From Monodelphis domestica (Eukaryota > Chordata > Mammalia > Didelphimorphia > Didelphidae), in NCBI RefSeq assembly GCF_027887165.1, contig NC_077227.1, forward strand, positions 79,728,430 through 79,792,429: a stretch of DNA of 64,000 nucleotides, in the 5' to 3' direction. The notes beneath the pieces are model-generated. The model ran no database searches. It saw nothing but the letters and a program-made list of their open reading frames with translations, and was not told the origin of the DNA. This document shows positions 37,301 to 49,300 of the stretch, in pieces. A program made the translations under genes and the position numbers. The number at the start of each line of letters is the position of its first letter. The stretch's first letter is position 1.

Positions 37301-40300
37301 CTAGAAACAGCAAGAGCTAGAGAGAGAAGGACCTCAAAGACCATCAAGTAATATGACCTTCTTCTCCCTGTCCCTTTTGACTGATGGTCAAACTGAGACC
37401 CAGAAGAGTTAAGTGATTTGCCCAAAAAGTTAAACAGCTGATCTGAGATCTGAATTCAAGCCCTTTCAGCCCACTTCTGGATAGCTTTTATTATTACAAA
37501 GTTCTTTCTTACAGTGAGCTGAAACCAGACTTCTTGGAACTTCCATCCACTCTTCCATGCATTCATTCTAACATGTTAGGGATTTGTACGAAGGGAAAGA
37601 AAAGTGGAAGGATCCCTGCTTCTGCTCTATGATGTGCTGGTGCATGTACTGCTATCCAGAAGGTTCTCCTCACATTGGTGCAGGCAGGACAGGGACCCCA
37701 AATCTCTACTTTCCAAGAAGACTGAGCATAGCCCATGCAAGGAGCTGATGTTCAGTCTGAGACAGTAGACTGGAGACATCATTCTCGAGTCTCCCTTCCT
37801 TGAACTTGGGAGTATTGTGCTATAAACCTCGTGATGTTAGGCCAGAGACTCTGGGAATATTCCTTGGTGGTCTTTTAGAATCATAAGCCGTGACATGCCG
37901 CCTCAGCTAGGATAGACAGATGCACAACATAGTGAAATTAAACACAGGCAAAGCAGGGCATGGATTAGTTCTTCCCACTCAGTTTTATGGTTTGGCAGGG
38001 GAAATTGTGTTTCCTCATAACCCTGAACTGAGAACTTTCCCCATGTAGAAAAGCCTATACCTGCTGAACGTCACCGAGGCAGAGTGCCTGGCCAGAGGCT
38101 GGAACACCGACAACAACCACCATTTCCCACGGTCAACAAGTAAGAATTATTTTGTTCTTTATGTTCCCTCTCATCACTATAGAAAGGGACGTCTGCAATG
38201 AAGCAGATGAAATATTTTCCACATATGATCCCCTTTACATTCCCACATTAAATCCCCTCATTTATCCATCATTTTTAGATTAAGAAATTGAGGTCCAGAA
38301 AGTTTACTTAACTTACTCAAAGTCACATAACTAGTACTTCAGATGTGCTCGTTGATAATTGTCTCTCTGTATTTATACTCTTCTAGAGTTAAATCTTTAT
38401 CATTAAAAAAGGCCAACTGATTCATGCTACATTTTATCCTTAACTAGATTTCTGTTTTATTTCAGACCAGTCCAACAGAAACCTGTTCCTCCACCAAGTA
38501 AGTGAAATGAGTTACTGATAATAAAATCAAGGATGGTTTTTATTTACAATAAGATTGTATAGAATTAAGCGATTTGGCCATTCATTTTCTGGTTAATTTG
38601 ATAAATATACGCAACCAACCAATAAAATAGCATTTCACAATATTTAATTTAATAATAGCTCAGACTCTCTCTTCCACCTCCTCATCCTGGCATGAAGGTA
38701 ACCTTAAGTTCCTTAACACTGTGGTAATAAAGTAAAAGCTTTAGCAGGTGCCTCACCTGGGAAAGTTCTGAGAATTGCTCTTCAGTGTATGGCCATCATA
38801 GAAGTGCCAGTCTAGATGAACTCAAAAAGGATCATTGCCAGGTCCACTACAAGACAATGACTTTTGAGGCACAACAACTCTTGCAGGTTCACCTACTAAA
38901 AAGACTGGAATCTGCCTCAAAGAAAGTACACAGTGACAGAATCACAGATCCTTGCAATGTGGAGGTATAATAAAAGGTCTGAGACACAGAGGTGTAGAGA
39001 GCTAGCTTTGGAATCAGGAAGACCTGAGTTCCAGTCCCATACATACTAGTTGAGTGACTTCAGTGCCCCAACTTCTCTTCTTGGGACAGTCTGATCTGCA
39101 TTGGTAGAAGAGATTACAAGTCTAGTCTTAAACAAACTAACTTAAACTCCATAGTAAGTAAATGCCAAATCCTTAACTTGCTTCATCCATTGTGTGAACA
39201 TCTAGAGGAGGAAAGGGATGGGAAGGTATGATATTTTATATGGTAAAATGGAAATATTATGTTGAACTAATTGGAGAGTATTGTATAAGCAGTGAAATTA
39301 CAAAAGCATAGGTAGTTGGAAATACAAGGTTCTCCAACATTGTTTAGTCTGGCATTCCTTCCCTCTCTCCTTGCACTTTAGAAATGAGGAAAGTGTGGTA
39401 ACGAGAAGTCAAGAAACTTGTTCAAGGTCAAAGACTGGATTGGTGGCATAGCCAAGATTAGACCACAGAGCTCTTGTCTCTGAGAAAAGCTTTCTCGCCA
39501 TTACACAAAAAATTATTTGTAATCCATCTATACAAAATCACCTCTTATATTCATGAAAGATTTGGGAGGAGGATTTTAATGGGTATGAGAATTATGTTAG
39601 CCAAATGGAATTTTCACTAAATCATTAAATTGAGAATAAAATTATGCTAATTTAATCATATTTAATTATATTCATTATTAGTGACTAGTTATAATTATAA
39701 AAATTTTAGTCATTATTGAATTTGTGAAAGATATTTAAGTTTATATCACACAATAAGATATTAGAAACAAAGATTTGAGGTTATTCCAAACCATGGATGA
39801 TTTAAAAGCCCATTCCCACACTATGAACATTATTGAAATTTTCACTGAAACATTTTGAAGAAAACCTTTCAGTCAAATCAGTGATTATCTTATTATAACT
39901 TTTAAGGCATTCCATAATATGCCATGTTTATTAGGCTAGGAATCTAGAGAAATGAATTAGTTCTTTCTGACCCTAGAATGAAAAACTAACTAATAGCACT
40001 AGGTGGAAGTGATCAAGAAGCAAATATAAGCTTGATATAAAGAAAACCTTTCTAAAAATTAGTCATCCAAAAATGGGCTGCCTCAAAAGGTAATGGAAGG
40101 TGTCACTGGAAGTCTTCAAGCAAATGATGTATGACCATTGTTGTTCTGTTACAATGGAAATTCTTTTTCATGCATGAGTTTGGATTAGATGATGAGGCCG
40201 CCCCAACTCTGAGATTCTCTAAGACTCAGATTATATAGGGACCTTTCCCAAGAGCCTGATCCTAACCTCACTCATAAGGTCCTGGACTACCATATGTCCT

Positions 40301-43300
40301 CTGAGACCTCCTTACAACTGGAAGATTGGTTTTGTTCATTTGTCTTCCAGTAGGTGTCACTGAGGACAACACTGCAGGGACAGAGAGAGAGAAATTATGA
40401 GGGCACCAGTGCACGTCAGAGTGAATGGAACTAAATTTTACTGTCATGTTTCAGAGTCTATTCAAATCCTGGTTGGGGGTGGGAAGACATAGATGGAGGA
40501 CTGTTTCAAAAAAAAATTTTAAACTTTGTTTTAGTAAGACTGGACCCTTATCCATCCTATTCACTTGTGTGCCACTATTAGTGTTAATAAAATGCAAATC
40601 AAATATTTAATTTCTCTTTCCTTTTCTCTTCTCTCCAAATAACTGTTTGATCCTGAAACTGAGCAAACTATGTGAAGTGACAAGTCGGGCTCTTCTCTGC
40701 CTTTCTTTTGTTTGTGCTTCTCTCTGTTTAGAACTCCCAATCCAACCTGTTCACCTCCTCAATCCCTACCCATGTGGCAAGGCCCAGCTCAAATCTCAGC
40801 TCCTCCATGAAGCTCTTCCTGACCACTCAGCCCCCGGCTGGCTTCTGCCTCCTTCTAACATCTCTTATGCTTTTAGCCTATAGACAAGCCATCACTTACA
40901 TCATATTTTTTGTAATCCTGTAGTTGGTCGTCATGTTTCTGCCAAATCTCCCAGCCAGATTGTAAACACCCTGAGGGAAGAGACTAAGCCTTGTATTTCT
41001 TTCTCTATTTGACTCATCTCAAATCCTCTTTAGAGCCTCCAGAGGTGCTGAGTTCCAGCATGGATATTCCATTACCCAGTTTTCCAGCCAATTCCTGTTT
41101 GTCAGATCAGGTATGAAATCATATCCTGTTTGTATGAACTCTTCAAGTGGTGAAGAACACAGCAGCAGAGAAGAGAGAGTTTTAGTTAGAGAGAGAACTG
41201 AAATGGAGTTAGATCACACACTCTTTCATTTAATTCAATTTAACAAACATTTCCTGAGTACCTACTAGATGCAAATCACTAGGGAAATGAAGACAGTGTG
41301 AGACATAGCTTGCAACCTAATGAGGTTGAAACACGTACACAAAATAATGAGGCAATTGGGGTTATGACTTGCCCAGGGTCACCCAGCTAGTAAGTATCTG
41401 AGGCTAGATTTGAACTCAAGAAGATGAGTTTTCCTGACTCCAGTCCTGGCATTCTAGGCACTATGGCACCACCTGGCTGCCCTTGTGTACTCCTCCATGG
41501 GTATCTACTCTTCTAGGCATGTATCTGAGTCTATACACATGCACACACACACACAAGATTTGGCAGCTAAAAAAGTGAGACGTGTGCAAAGAAGAAATCC
41601 AAACAAGGGGATGCTCAAAATTGGTGATGACCCTCAGCTGAGAACCTCAGAGAAGGCTTCCTAGGGGAGGTGACAACTGAGTGAGGCCCTGAAGAAAAGG
41701 AAGGATTTCAACAGGTAGCAATGTGAAGGCTCACCCCAGAAGAATGTAAAGATTAAAATTTAGGGGAGACGGGGAGACTGAGGCATCTGAGGCAGGTAGA
41801 AATTAGTTTCTCTCTATATTATGAAAAAAGCCACATCTGCCCCAAATGGAAGTCTAAGAGTCAATAGAGCCTTTGAATCAGCTTAAATACCTTCTCCATC
41901 TTGGCCCAGGTGAGATTTCAAGGCATTCTGGGGAAGTGGAGCAAAGGCTCGTGGGGATTGTAGTCCTGTATTCGAGTCTATTTTTTACATTAAGCAATGA
42001 CAACGAGAGCAGAAAAAAGGAAAGATGGAGGCAGTGTAAGGGAATTGGTCCAGTTTGGTTGGAGGATATAATATGCAGGCTGTAATGAGGAAGACCAGAG
42101 TCCAATTCTAGCCTCAAACACTTACTAGCTCTGTGATGCAGGACAAGTCACTTACCTTCTCTTTGCCTTCATCCACTGGAGAAGAAAATGGCAAACCACT
42201 CTAGGATCTTTGTCAAGAAAACCCATGGAAGATGGCCAGTGTTAGTGCTATGGTCCATAGGGTCATGGGAAAGTTGGACATGACTAGCAACAAAATAAAG
42301 AATATATGACTTGAGACGCCAGCTTGTCCAGGACCTCAAACCAGAAATAAATTATTATATTTTATTCAAAGCAATGTTAAAAAAAAAGTTTAGGTTTTTA
42401 GTAGAGGAGTGATATAATCGAAGCATATTCTCTTATCATTTCTAACCATAATGACTTTTGTCCATTAAAAAAAAAAAAGCCTTATGGGTTACCGAGTACT
42501 TTCCTTATGGTGGCTTTGTGAGGTTGGTAGTGTGAGCATTATGAACCCAGTTGTATGATGAGGTGATTAAGGCTGCATCCGTTTGTCTGAGGTAAGCCGG
42601 TGCTAGAATGGCTATTCCAGCTCCGTCCTCCTGATCCAAGTCCAGGAATATTTTCCCTGCATTGGGCTATGTTATGTTAGAGGCTCGCTGAGACAGTGAG
42701 ATGAAAATCAGATGAAAGAGAGAGTAAGAAAGAGAGGGAAGGGGAAAGGCCAGCGAGGGAGGAGACGGCTACGATAGCTGGGCGAAGATCTGGAGGGTCT
42801 GAACGACAGAAGCTGCCGTAAGAACAAGAATGGCAAAAGAGGAGGGAGGCACGTTATTATCAAAATAGACTTGGGACCCGATTACAAGGGGAGGAGGGAG
42901 GCCGCCTGAAAGGAAGGGATGAAAGGCGAGTCCAAGGTTCTAAGTCTACAGAGCAAACGGGGAGGACATGAGGCCATCACAGAAATACAGTTATGGGGGG
43001 AGGGACGAGAAAGTTCAGCATTAGCTATGTCGGGTTGGAGGTTATGGTGGGAACTCTAGATGGGCTCACTCGGCAACTATCTGGAAATATGGGATGGGAG
43101 CTCTAGGCAGAGATGTGGGAATATAGAGAGCCTCCATGAAGCCAGGGGCGGAGAGAGTGAGCTCCGTGCTGGATAGACCCTTTTTCAATTGGCTGTGGTC
43201 GCCTTTGAGGTCCCAGCAGTGGTGGGCGGTGATTCCCATGATTCCCACGCCTCTAACCAGGAGGAAGAACATCGTTTCTTTGAGTTTCTCACAGATCCAG

Positions 43301-46300
43301 GGTAGGGAAGGGGTCAAACCACCATCTGCTGTGCACTTGCTTTTCTTCCAAAAGTGTGAGAGTTCCGTCTTGTAAGAGAACACGTCGCCACACACGCACA
43401 CAGCTTCTCTTCCTGGGTCATAAGTAGAGGGAGGCCATCTAGTCCAGCCCTTATGGTACAGATCTGGAAAGTGAGCAGTTGCCAAGCCCAGAAAGTTGGA
43501 GAGACTTCCAGGGTCAAAAATGCAGACGTTCAGTGGCAAAGTTGGGATGTGAACTGAGGAATGTGCAGATCTTGCGCTCTCCCCATGCTCTCTCCTCGGG
43601 CAACTAAATGATACAGAGTTCTCTTTAGTTTCTCCTATGTATTGATCATTTTAATGTGCTCTTGGCTCTGCAGGAAGCCGAAATTCACTGCAAACCGTGG
43701 TACGCTGGTTCTTGTGATCGAAAATCAGCCGAGGCTGCATTATACAAATCCAACAGGGTAGGTTTTTTCATTCTAAAATGTGTGTACAGCCCACCATTGC
43801 CATTTCTTTTCTGTAGCACTTGTTTTACAAAACTTTTTTACATCTGTTTTTCTCATTCAGGCCCCTGAAGAGACAAAATCTAAATTCAGTATGTACAAAA
43901 CTGAATTCATTATCTTTCCTCCAAAATCTCCCCCTTTTCCTAAATTCCTTATTGCTCCCAGCAGCCTCTCCTTTACCCAGATTTACAATCTAGGCGTCAT
44001 TTTTGACTGCTCGTTCTCTCATCTCCATGTTACCCCACATGAAAGCTGTCCACGTCCTGTCCATTCATCATATTTCTTGTATACATCCCATCTCTGTTCG
44101 GCCAGCCACCAACCTGGTCCAGACTCCCATCACCTTACACCTGGACTCTTATTCTAGTTTTCCCTGCCTCAACAAGTCTCTTCCCACTCCAGCCCATCCT
44201 CCATTCAGTCATCAAAGCTGCCTTCCTGAAGTACAGATCTATTCAGCATATCCCAGTGGCTCCCTATCACTTCTAGGATCAAATATAAAATCCTTTGGGG
44301 ATTTTTTTTAAACCCTTACCTTCCATCTTGGAATCAATACTGTGTACCGGTTCCAAGGCAGAAGAGTGGTAAGGGCTAGGCAATGGGGGTTAAGTGACAT
44401 GCCCAGGGTCACCCAGCTGAGGAGTGTCTGAGGCCACATTTGAACCCAGGACCTCCCGCCTCTAGGCCTAGCTCTGCATCCACTGAGCCACCCAGCCGCC
44501 CACACTTTCTTCCCCTCCTCTCCCCCCCCCACCCCCTTTGATTGTTTTTTTAATCCTTCATAACTTGACTCCTTCCTCTATTCCTGGTCTTCTTATGCTC
44601 CCCCTCCGTAGTCTTTGCAACTGAGTGACACTGACCTTCGCACTCTTCCTTGCACAAGACACCCCATTTTCCAATTCTGTGCTTTTCACCAACTGTCTGC
44701 CATCTTTAGAAGGCTCTCCTTCCTCGTCTCCACCTCCCCGCTTCCCTCAAGTTCCTTCAGGCTAAAGTCTCGCCTTCTGCAAGAAGCCTTTCTGCTCCTC
44801 CTAACGGTGCTTCCCCTGCGCCTGAGGCTCTTTCTCCCACCCGGCAGTGCTTCTCTAGAAAGAGGTCCCGGCACCAACTTGGAAACAGAGGCCGAGGGAA
44901 ACCCGTTCATTCCCCTAGAGAAAGGCACCGTGAGCCAAGGGGCAGAGAGCCGGACGTGGCACCGGGACATCTCGGGCGACACCACTTAAATGCCCCAGAC
45001 TGAACATCCTCAACACAGAAGGGAAGATCTTCTCCCCAGACCTGCTTCTTGCCCAGATTTCTGTTCTTTCTGCCCATGGAAAGACCACTCTACGGGTCTG
45101 CCACACAGGCTTCTCACTTGGACTCGGCCCCAATGCTTCCATGGCTCTCCCCCAGCCAGATTCCGATGCCCACCAGCGGCACGACCGTGGGCAAGTGACT
45201 CAACCTCTCTGTTTCCATTTCCATCCCACTGCCCAGAGCTGCTGGAAAGCTCACACAAGACATGCATAAAGAGATTTACAAGCTTTAACGCCCCATCTAG
45301 TCAGTTATTATTTTATCCCTATTTTATCTGCTGTGGCTTTAGAATTATTACCCCCCCCAATAACTTTCACCGGGAGGGTAGATATTTAAGCTCATTCCCA
45401 GAGCATTTGCACAGTTTGACAAGGGACTGTTCTCTATTTTCTCTTTTCCTTCTCTCACCTGTACCGTGTGTCCCTCCATTAGCTCATTTCTTCTTCCCCT
45501 TTTTCCGCCTTTCGTCTATTCTCTTCTCCTACATTGTGTAAATTTCCCTCCCATAATGCATGGGTGCTGATACCACACCGTAATCCCTTCCTCTGGTCCC
45601 CTATAACCCTCTAATATTCTGCTGCCCGTATTTCACTGCATCTCATTTAAGAGAAATATGTGTACTCAAGAGGTACTTCAAGCTTTCCCTATGAACCAAG
45701 ATGCTCTATCCTCAGTGTACCACTCTATGCTAGTTCTGGATCCTGAGAAAGGAAGAAGAAAAGGGAAATAGATTCCTATAGACCAGAGGCTGATAGTAGC
45801 ATTTTCTTCAATATCCAGGTGGCCAGAGTGCAACATCTTGACATCTGATAGGTCTTCTTCCCCTTCCTGGAAATGATGATTGCTAGGAGAAATAGGGGCA
45901 AGAATGAGACCATGTACAGGAAGGGTAGCCATTTGCCTACTCATAACCCAAGGTTTCGCTCTTTGTAAAAGAAATTAGAAATTATTCTGAAGTGATACAA
46001 TGCCTGGCTGGTTTTTATCAAATGTTATTTTTTCAAATAAATTATGTTGACTGAAGTTACAAGAAGTAAAAATTAGCATATCTTTTAAAAAGATCTAGAG
46101 ACAATATTAATACATTCTTTCATGCGTATTTGCTATTCCTATAACCAAACGGTTCTATTTGCTTCCATCATTTTGTAACCATGGTACTAAGGTAAGATGA
46201 TGGAAGTCTAAGGGAAAACCCACCTCCCAAACTTTACTACTTAAGTAACCTGGGAAAAGTCATTCCCTCTCTCTAGAGTTTGGCTTTCCCCTCTGCAAAC

Positions 46301-49300
46301 TGAGGAAGTTGGACTTAGTGACCTCCAAGTTTATTGCCTGTAATACTGAGAGGTTAAATCATTTGCCCAGGGTCACACAGCTGGAATGTACCAGAGGTGA
46401 GGCTTGAATTCGAAGCCAGCTCTCCATCCATTTATGCCACACTGGAATTTTATTGAGAAAGGTAGAGCATAAATTCTGATAATTTTTCACATTTTAATAG
46501 TATTTTACAGTTTACAAAGTACTTTCACATACCTGGTTTCACTTGACCCTCACAATGACCCTGTGATGTGGCAGCATCTACAATTTACAGATAAGGGATT
46601 TGAGGTTAAATGACTTGGCCCAGATCACACTGCCAGCAGTGGAAAGCACACTAGATTTAGAATCAAAGAACTTAGATTCAGATCCTGTCTTGGACACTTA
46701 CTAGATATGTGATATTGGGAAGCTTTACCACCTCTCTAAAGATTGTTCGTTTCAAATCTGGCCTCAGACACTTCCCAGCTGTGTGACCCTGGGCAAGTCA
46801 CTTGACCCCCATTGCCTAGCCCCTATCACTCTTCTGCCTTGGAACCAATATACAGTATTGACTCCAAGGAGGAAGGTGAGGGTTAAAAAAAAAAAGATTC
46901 AGTTCTTTATCTGTAAAATGAAGGAATTGCCCTAGAACTCCAAAGTCCCTTTCAGCTCCAAAATGTGTGATTCTAAGTGACAGAGCAAAGATTGGAAGTC
47001 AAGTTTTCTGAGAAGTCCAGTGCTTTTTCCAATGAAAAGACATTCAAAGGCCAAGAATGCCTTTCTTTATTATCCTTAAAAAGGAGTTTCCTATTTTTTA
47101 AGCAAGTAATAAATAGCAATACTAACTATAATGGTGATTCTTCTTTTATTTTGCTCTACAACTAGGATGGATCATTTCTTATAAGGAAAAGCTCTGGTCA
47201 CAACTCCAAGCAGCCATATACATTAGTTGTATTCTATAACAGACGAGTTTATAACATCCCTGTGCGGTATATTGAAACAACAAAACAGTATGCTTTGGGC
47301 AGTAAAAAAAATGGTGAAGAGGTGAGTAACTCCTTCAATTCAATTCAACGTGCTTCACGGTTCCGTCGGTTATATGAAAGAAATATCAAACATGAGCATT
47401 GCTCGGTTCTACCCAGACCTCAGGAGATTTATAGCCTTGATCTAGAGACAACTCATATGCAACATAATATAAAATATTATGTTGCATAATATAAAATTAT
47501 GCATAATTTATGTTCTGCATAAATTATGCATAAATATAAAATGCACAAAATATAAAATTATGCATAAATTTTGCATCATAATTATTAAATTAAAATAAAT
47601 TAAATGGCAATGTTCTCATGCTATGGATTCTATCTGAGGTCAGGCAGAAGAGACAGAAAGGCCCAGGTCCCCAGTAAGGGCTATGGTGGAGTACATCCAC
47701 AGCAAGGTTATAATCATGGCCAAAACCAGAACTCAACATCCAAATCCCCCAAAAGTTAATTAACTGGCAAGGCAAGACTAGAGACTGTATTTCCAGGGCA
47801 GGATTAGGAACACCAGGCTCACGTTCTGAGAACCGATGCAGAAGTATCGATGACCAGTTTACCAGGCTGGTGTCAGGAACAGAAATGCAATGAGAACAAT
47901 TAGGGGCTCTAAATACAGGGCAAACTCTTTGGAGCCCCTCAGTCTGGACACGTGTTAAAGCTTAATCCTTAGTTACTTAGCCAGGCTACTCTCCCACTGA
48001 AAGGTGAACTCTGAGGGGGAACAGTAAGGAAAAACCGCCTGGAGGAGCCAGGGCTTGGTCTGGAGGGCAGGTAAAATTTGTACAAACGTAAAGCTGTGCT
48101 CATCTAGCACTTCCAGGGCTTGGGAGTTCCCTGCTTCTGAAGGTAGCTCTGAGCAATAGAAAGTTTTTCCATAGATTCTCTCCACTAGTTCTAGATCTGC
48201 CCTCTGGAGCGATACTTCCAATAGATGCGCTTTCCCCTCCCTGTGACCAGACTTCAAACAAATGGAGGCAGCTAGCCTGTCTCCACGCATTGTAGACTTC
48301 TTGGAAATTTCATCTTAGAAATTCCAAAAGTAATTTTGCAACGGTCACCGGTAAGGTGAATGTCTGTACTCATTCCTAGGGCATTTCCAGTTCGGCCAGG
48401 AGATGGCTTTGTGGGTTCTTCTTCTATAGAATTTACGTATCTTGACCGCTAGATGGCAAAAGCATCCTTAGAATGTTAGACCTGGACGGGGGCAACTACT
48501 GTCTCTAGTCCAGAGTCCCCAAGGAGGAATGCCTCTTAGAATCGGAGTGGACACGCTCCTGAGGCGTGATGCAGCCCAACCCCTAGCGGAACAAGACTCC
48601 TCCTACGTTCTCCCCAAGTGGTCGTCCAAACCATTCCTAAGGGGCCACCTCGCTACTCCTTGAAGCTCCCCTTTCCAATTTGGGACAGCCTCATTGGTTA
48701 GGAAGCTTTTCCTTAAAGGGCCTGTATGTGCCCTTAAATAAAATAACAGCATTATATATGGACTAACACTGGCCTCCTCGGTATTCCTCCCACATGTTCA
48801 CTGGCTATCCACTCCTCTTGATCCATGCTTCCTAGCTTATGTCTCAGCTAAAATCCCACCTTCTTCAAGAGGCCTTTTCCAATTCCCCTTAATGAAAGTG
48901 CCTTCCCTCAGAGACTGTCCCCAATTTAGCTTGTACACATCTTGTTTGAATGCAGTGATTTGCATGTTGTTTCACCCATTAGGCTATGAGGTCCTTGAGA
49001 TCAGGGACTACTCTCGCTCCTTTTTTATGTCCCCAAAGTTTATCACGCACTTAACAAATGCTAGGTGACTCACTGAATGAACAGGGGCTCTATGGCTAGA
49101 AAGATGACTTTCTGCTCTTCCAATCGATATAATCTGCAAGGATGGGAGGGGGATTTAGGGTTCCCCACCCTCTAGGAAACTCTGTGGTTTCATCTAATGA
49201 AATATTAAGTAGAAATAATGGAACCAAAAGTATTAGATCTATAGAAGAAATCTTAATGGTTATCTATTCCAGCTGCATCTTTTCACAGGTGAGGAGGCCA

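Larger units (their letters stand above)
41111..43673 (+). other. BLNK intron, 2.6 kb, with CpG-rich second half
   Basis: A LINE2-like tail (about 41.23-41.72 kb) is interrupted by a MIR-type piece (about 41.36-41.48 kb) and an (AC)n run near 41.54 kb. A SINE follows at 42.10-42.30 kb. From about 42.55 kb the sequence becomes GC- and CpG-rich relative to the rest of the window. A MIR-like block is at 43.42-43.60 kb. Confidence 0.55.
43758..47165 (+). other. BLNK intron, 3.4 kb
   Basis: L2 (43.86-44.83 kb) is split by a CORE-SINE (44.31-44.51 kb). Next come a CpG-rich stretch to about 45.28 kb and a MIR-like block (46.33-46.45 kb). A MIR piece and a CORE-SINE piece follow at 46.64-46.89 kb. 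Open frames at 44.6-45.5 kb overlap L2 and low-complexity pyrimidine DNA and are not taken as genes. Confidence 0.55.

Noticed and set aside
43066-43539. Open frame of 157 codons on the - strand
   Set aside because: It spans a MIR-like block and GC-rich intron just upstream of a BLNK exon. No recognisable domain and no conserved motif.
44615-45541. Open frames of 124 and 183 codons on the + strand
   Set aside because: They overlap L2 sequence and pyrimidine-rich CpG DNA. The composition is Pro/Ser/Leu-rich in the manner of translated CT-rich DNA, with no domain.
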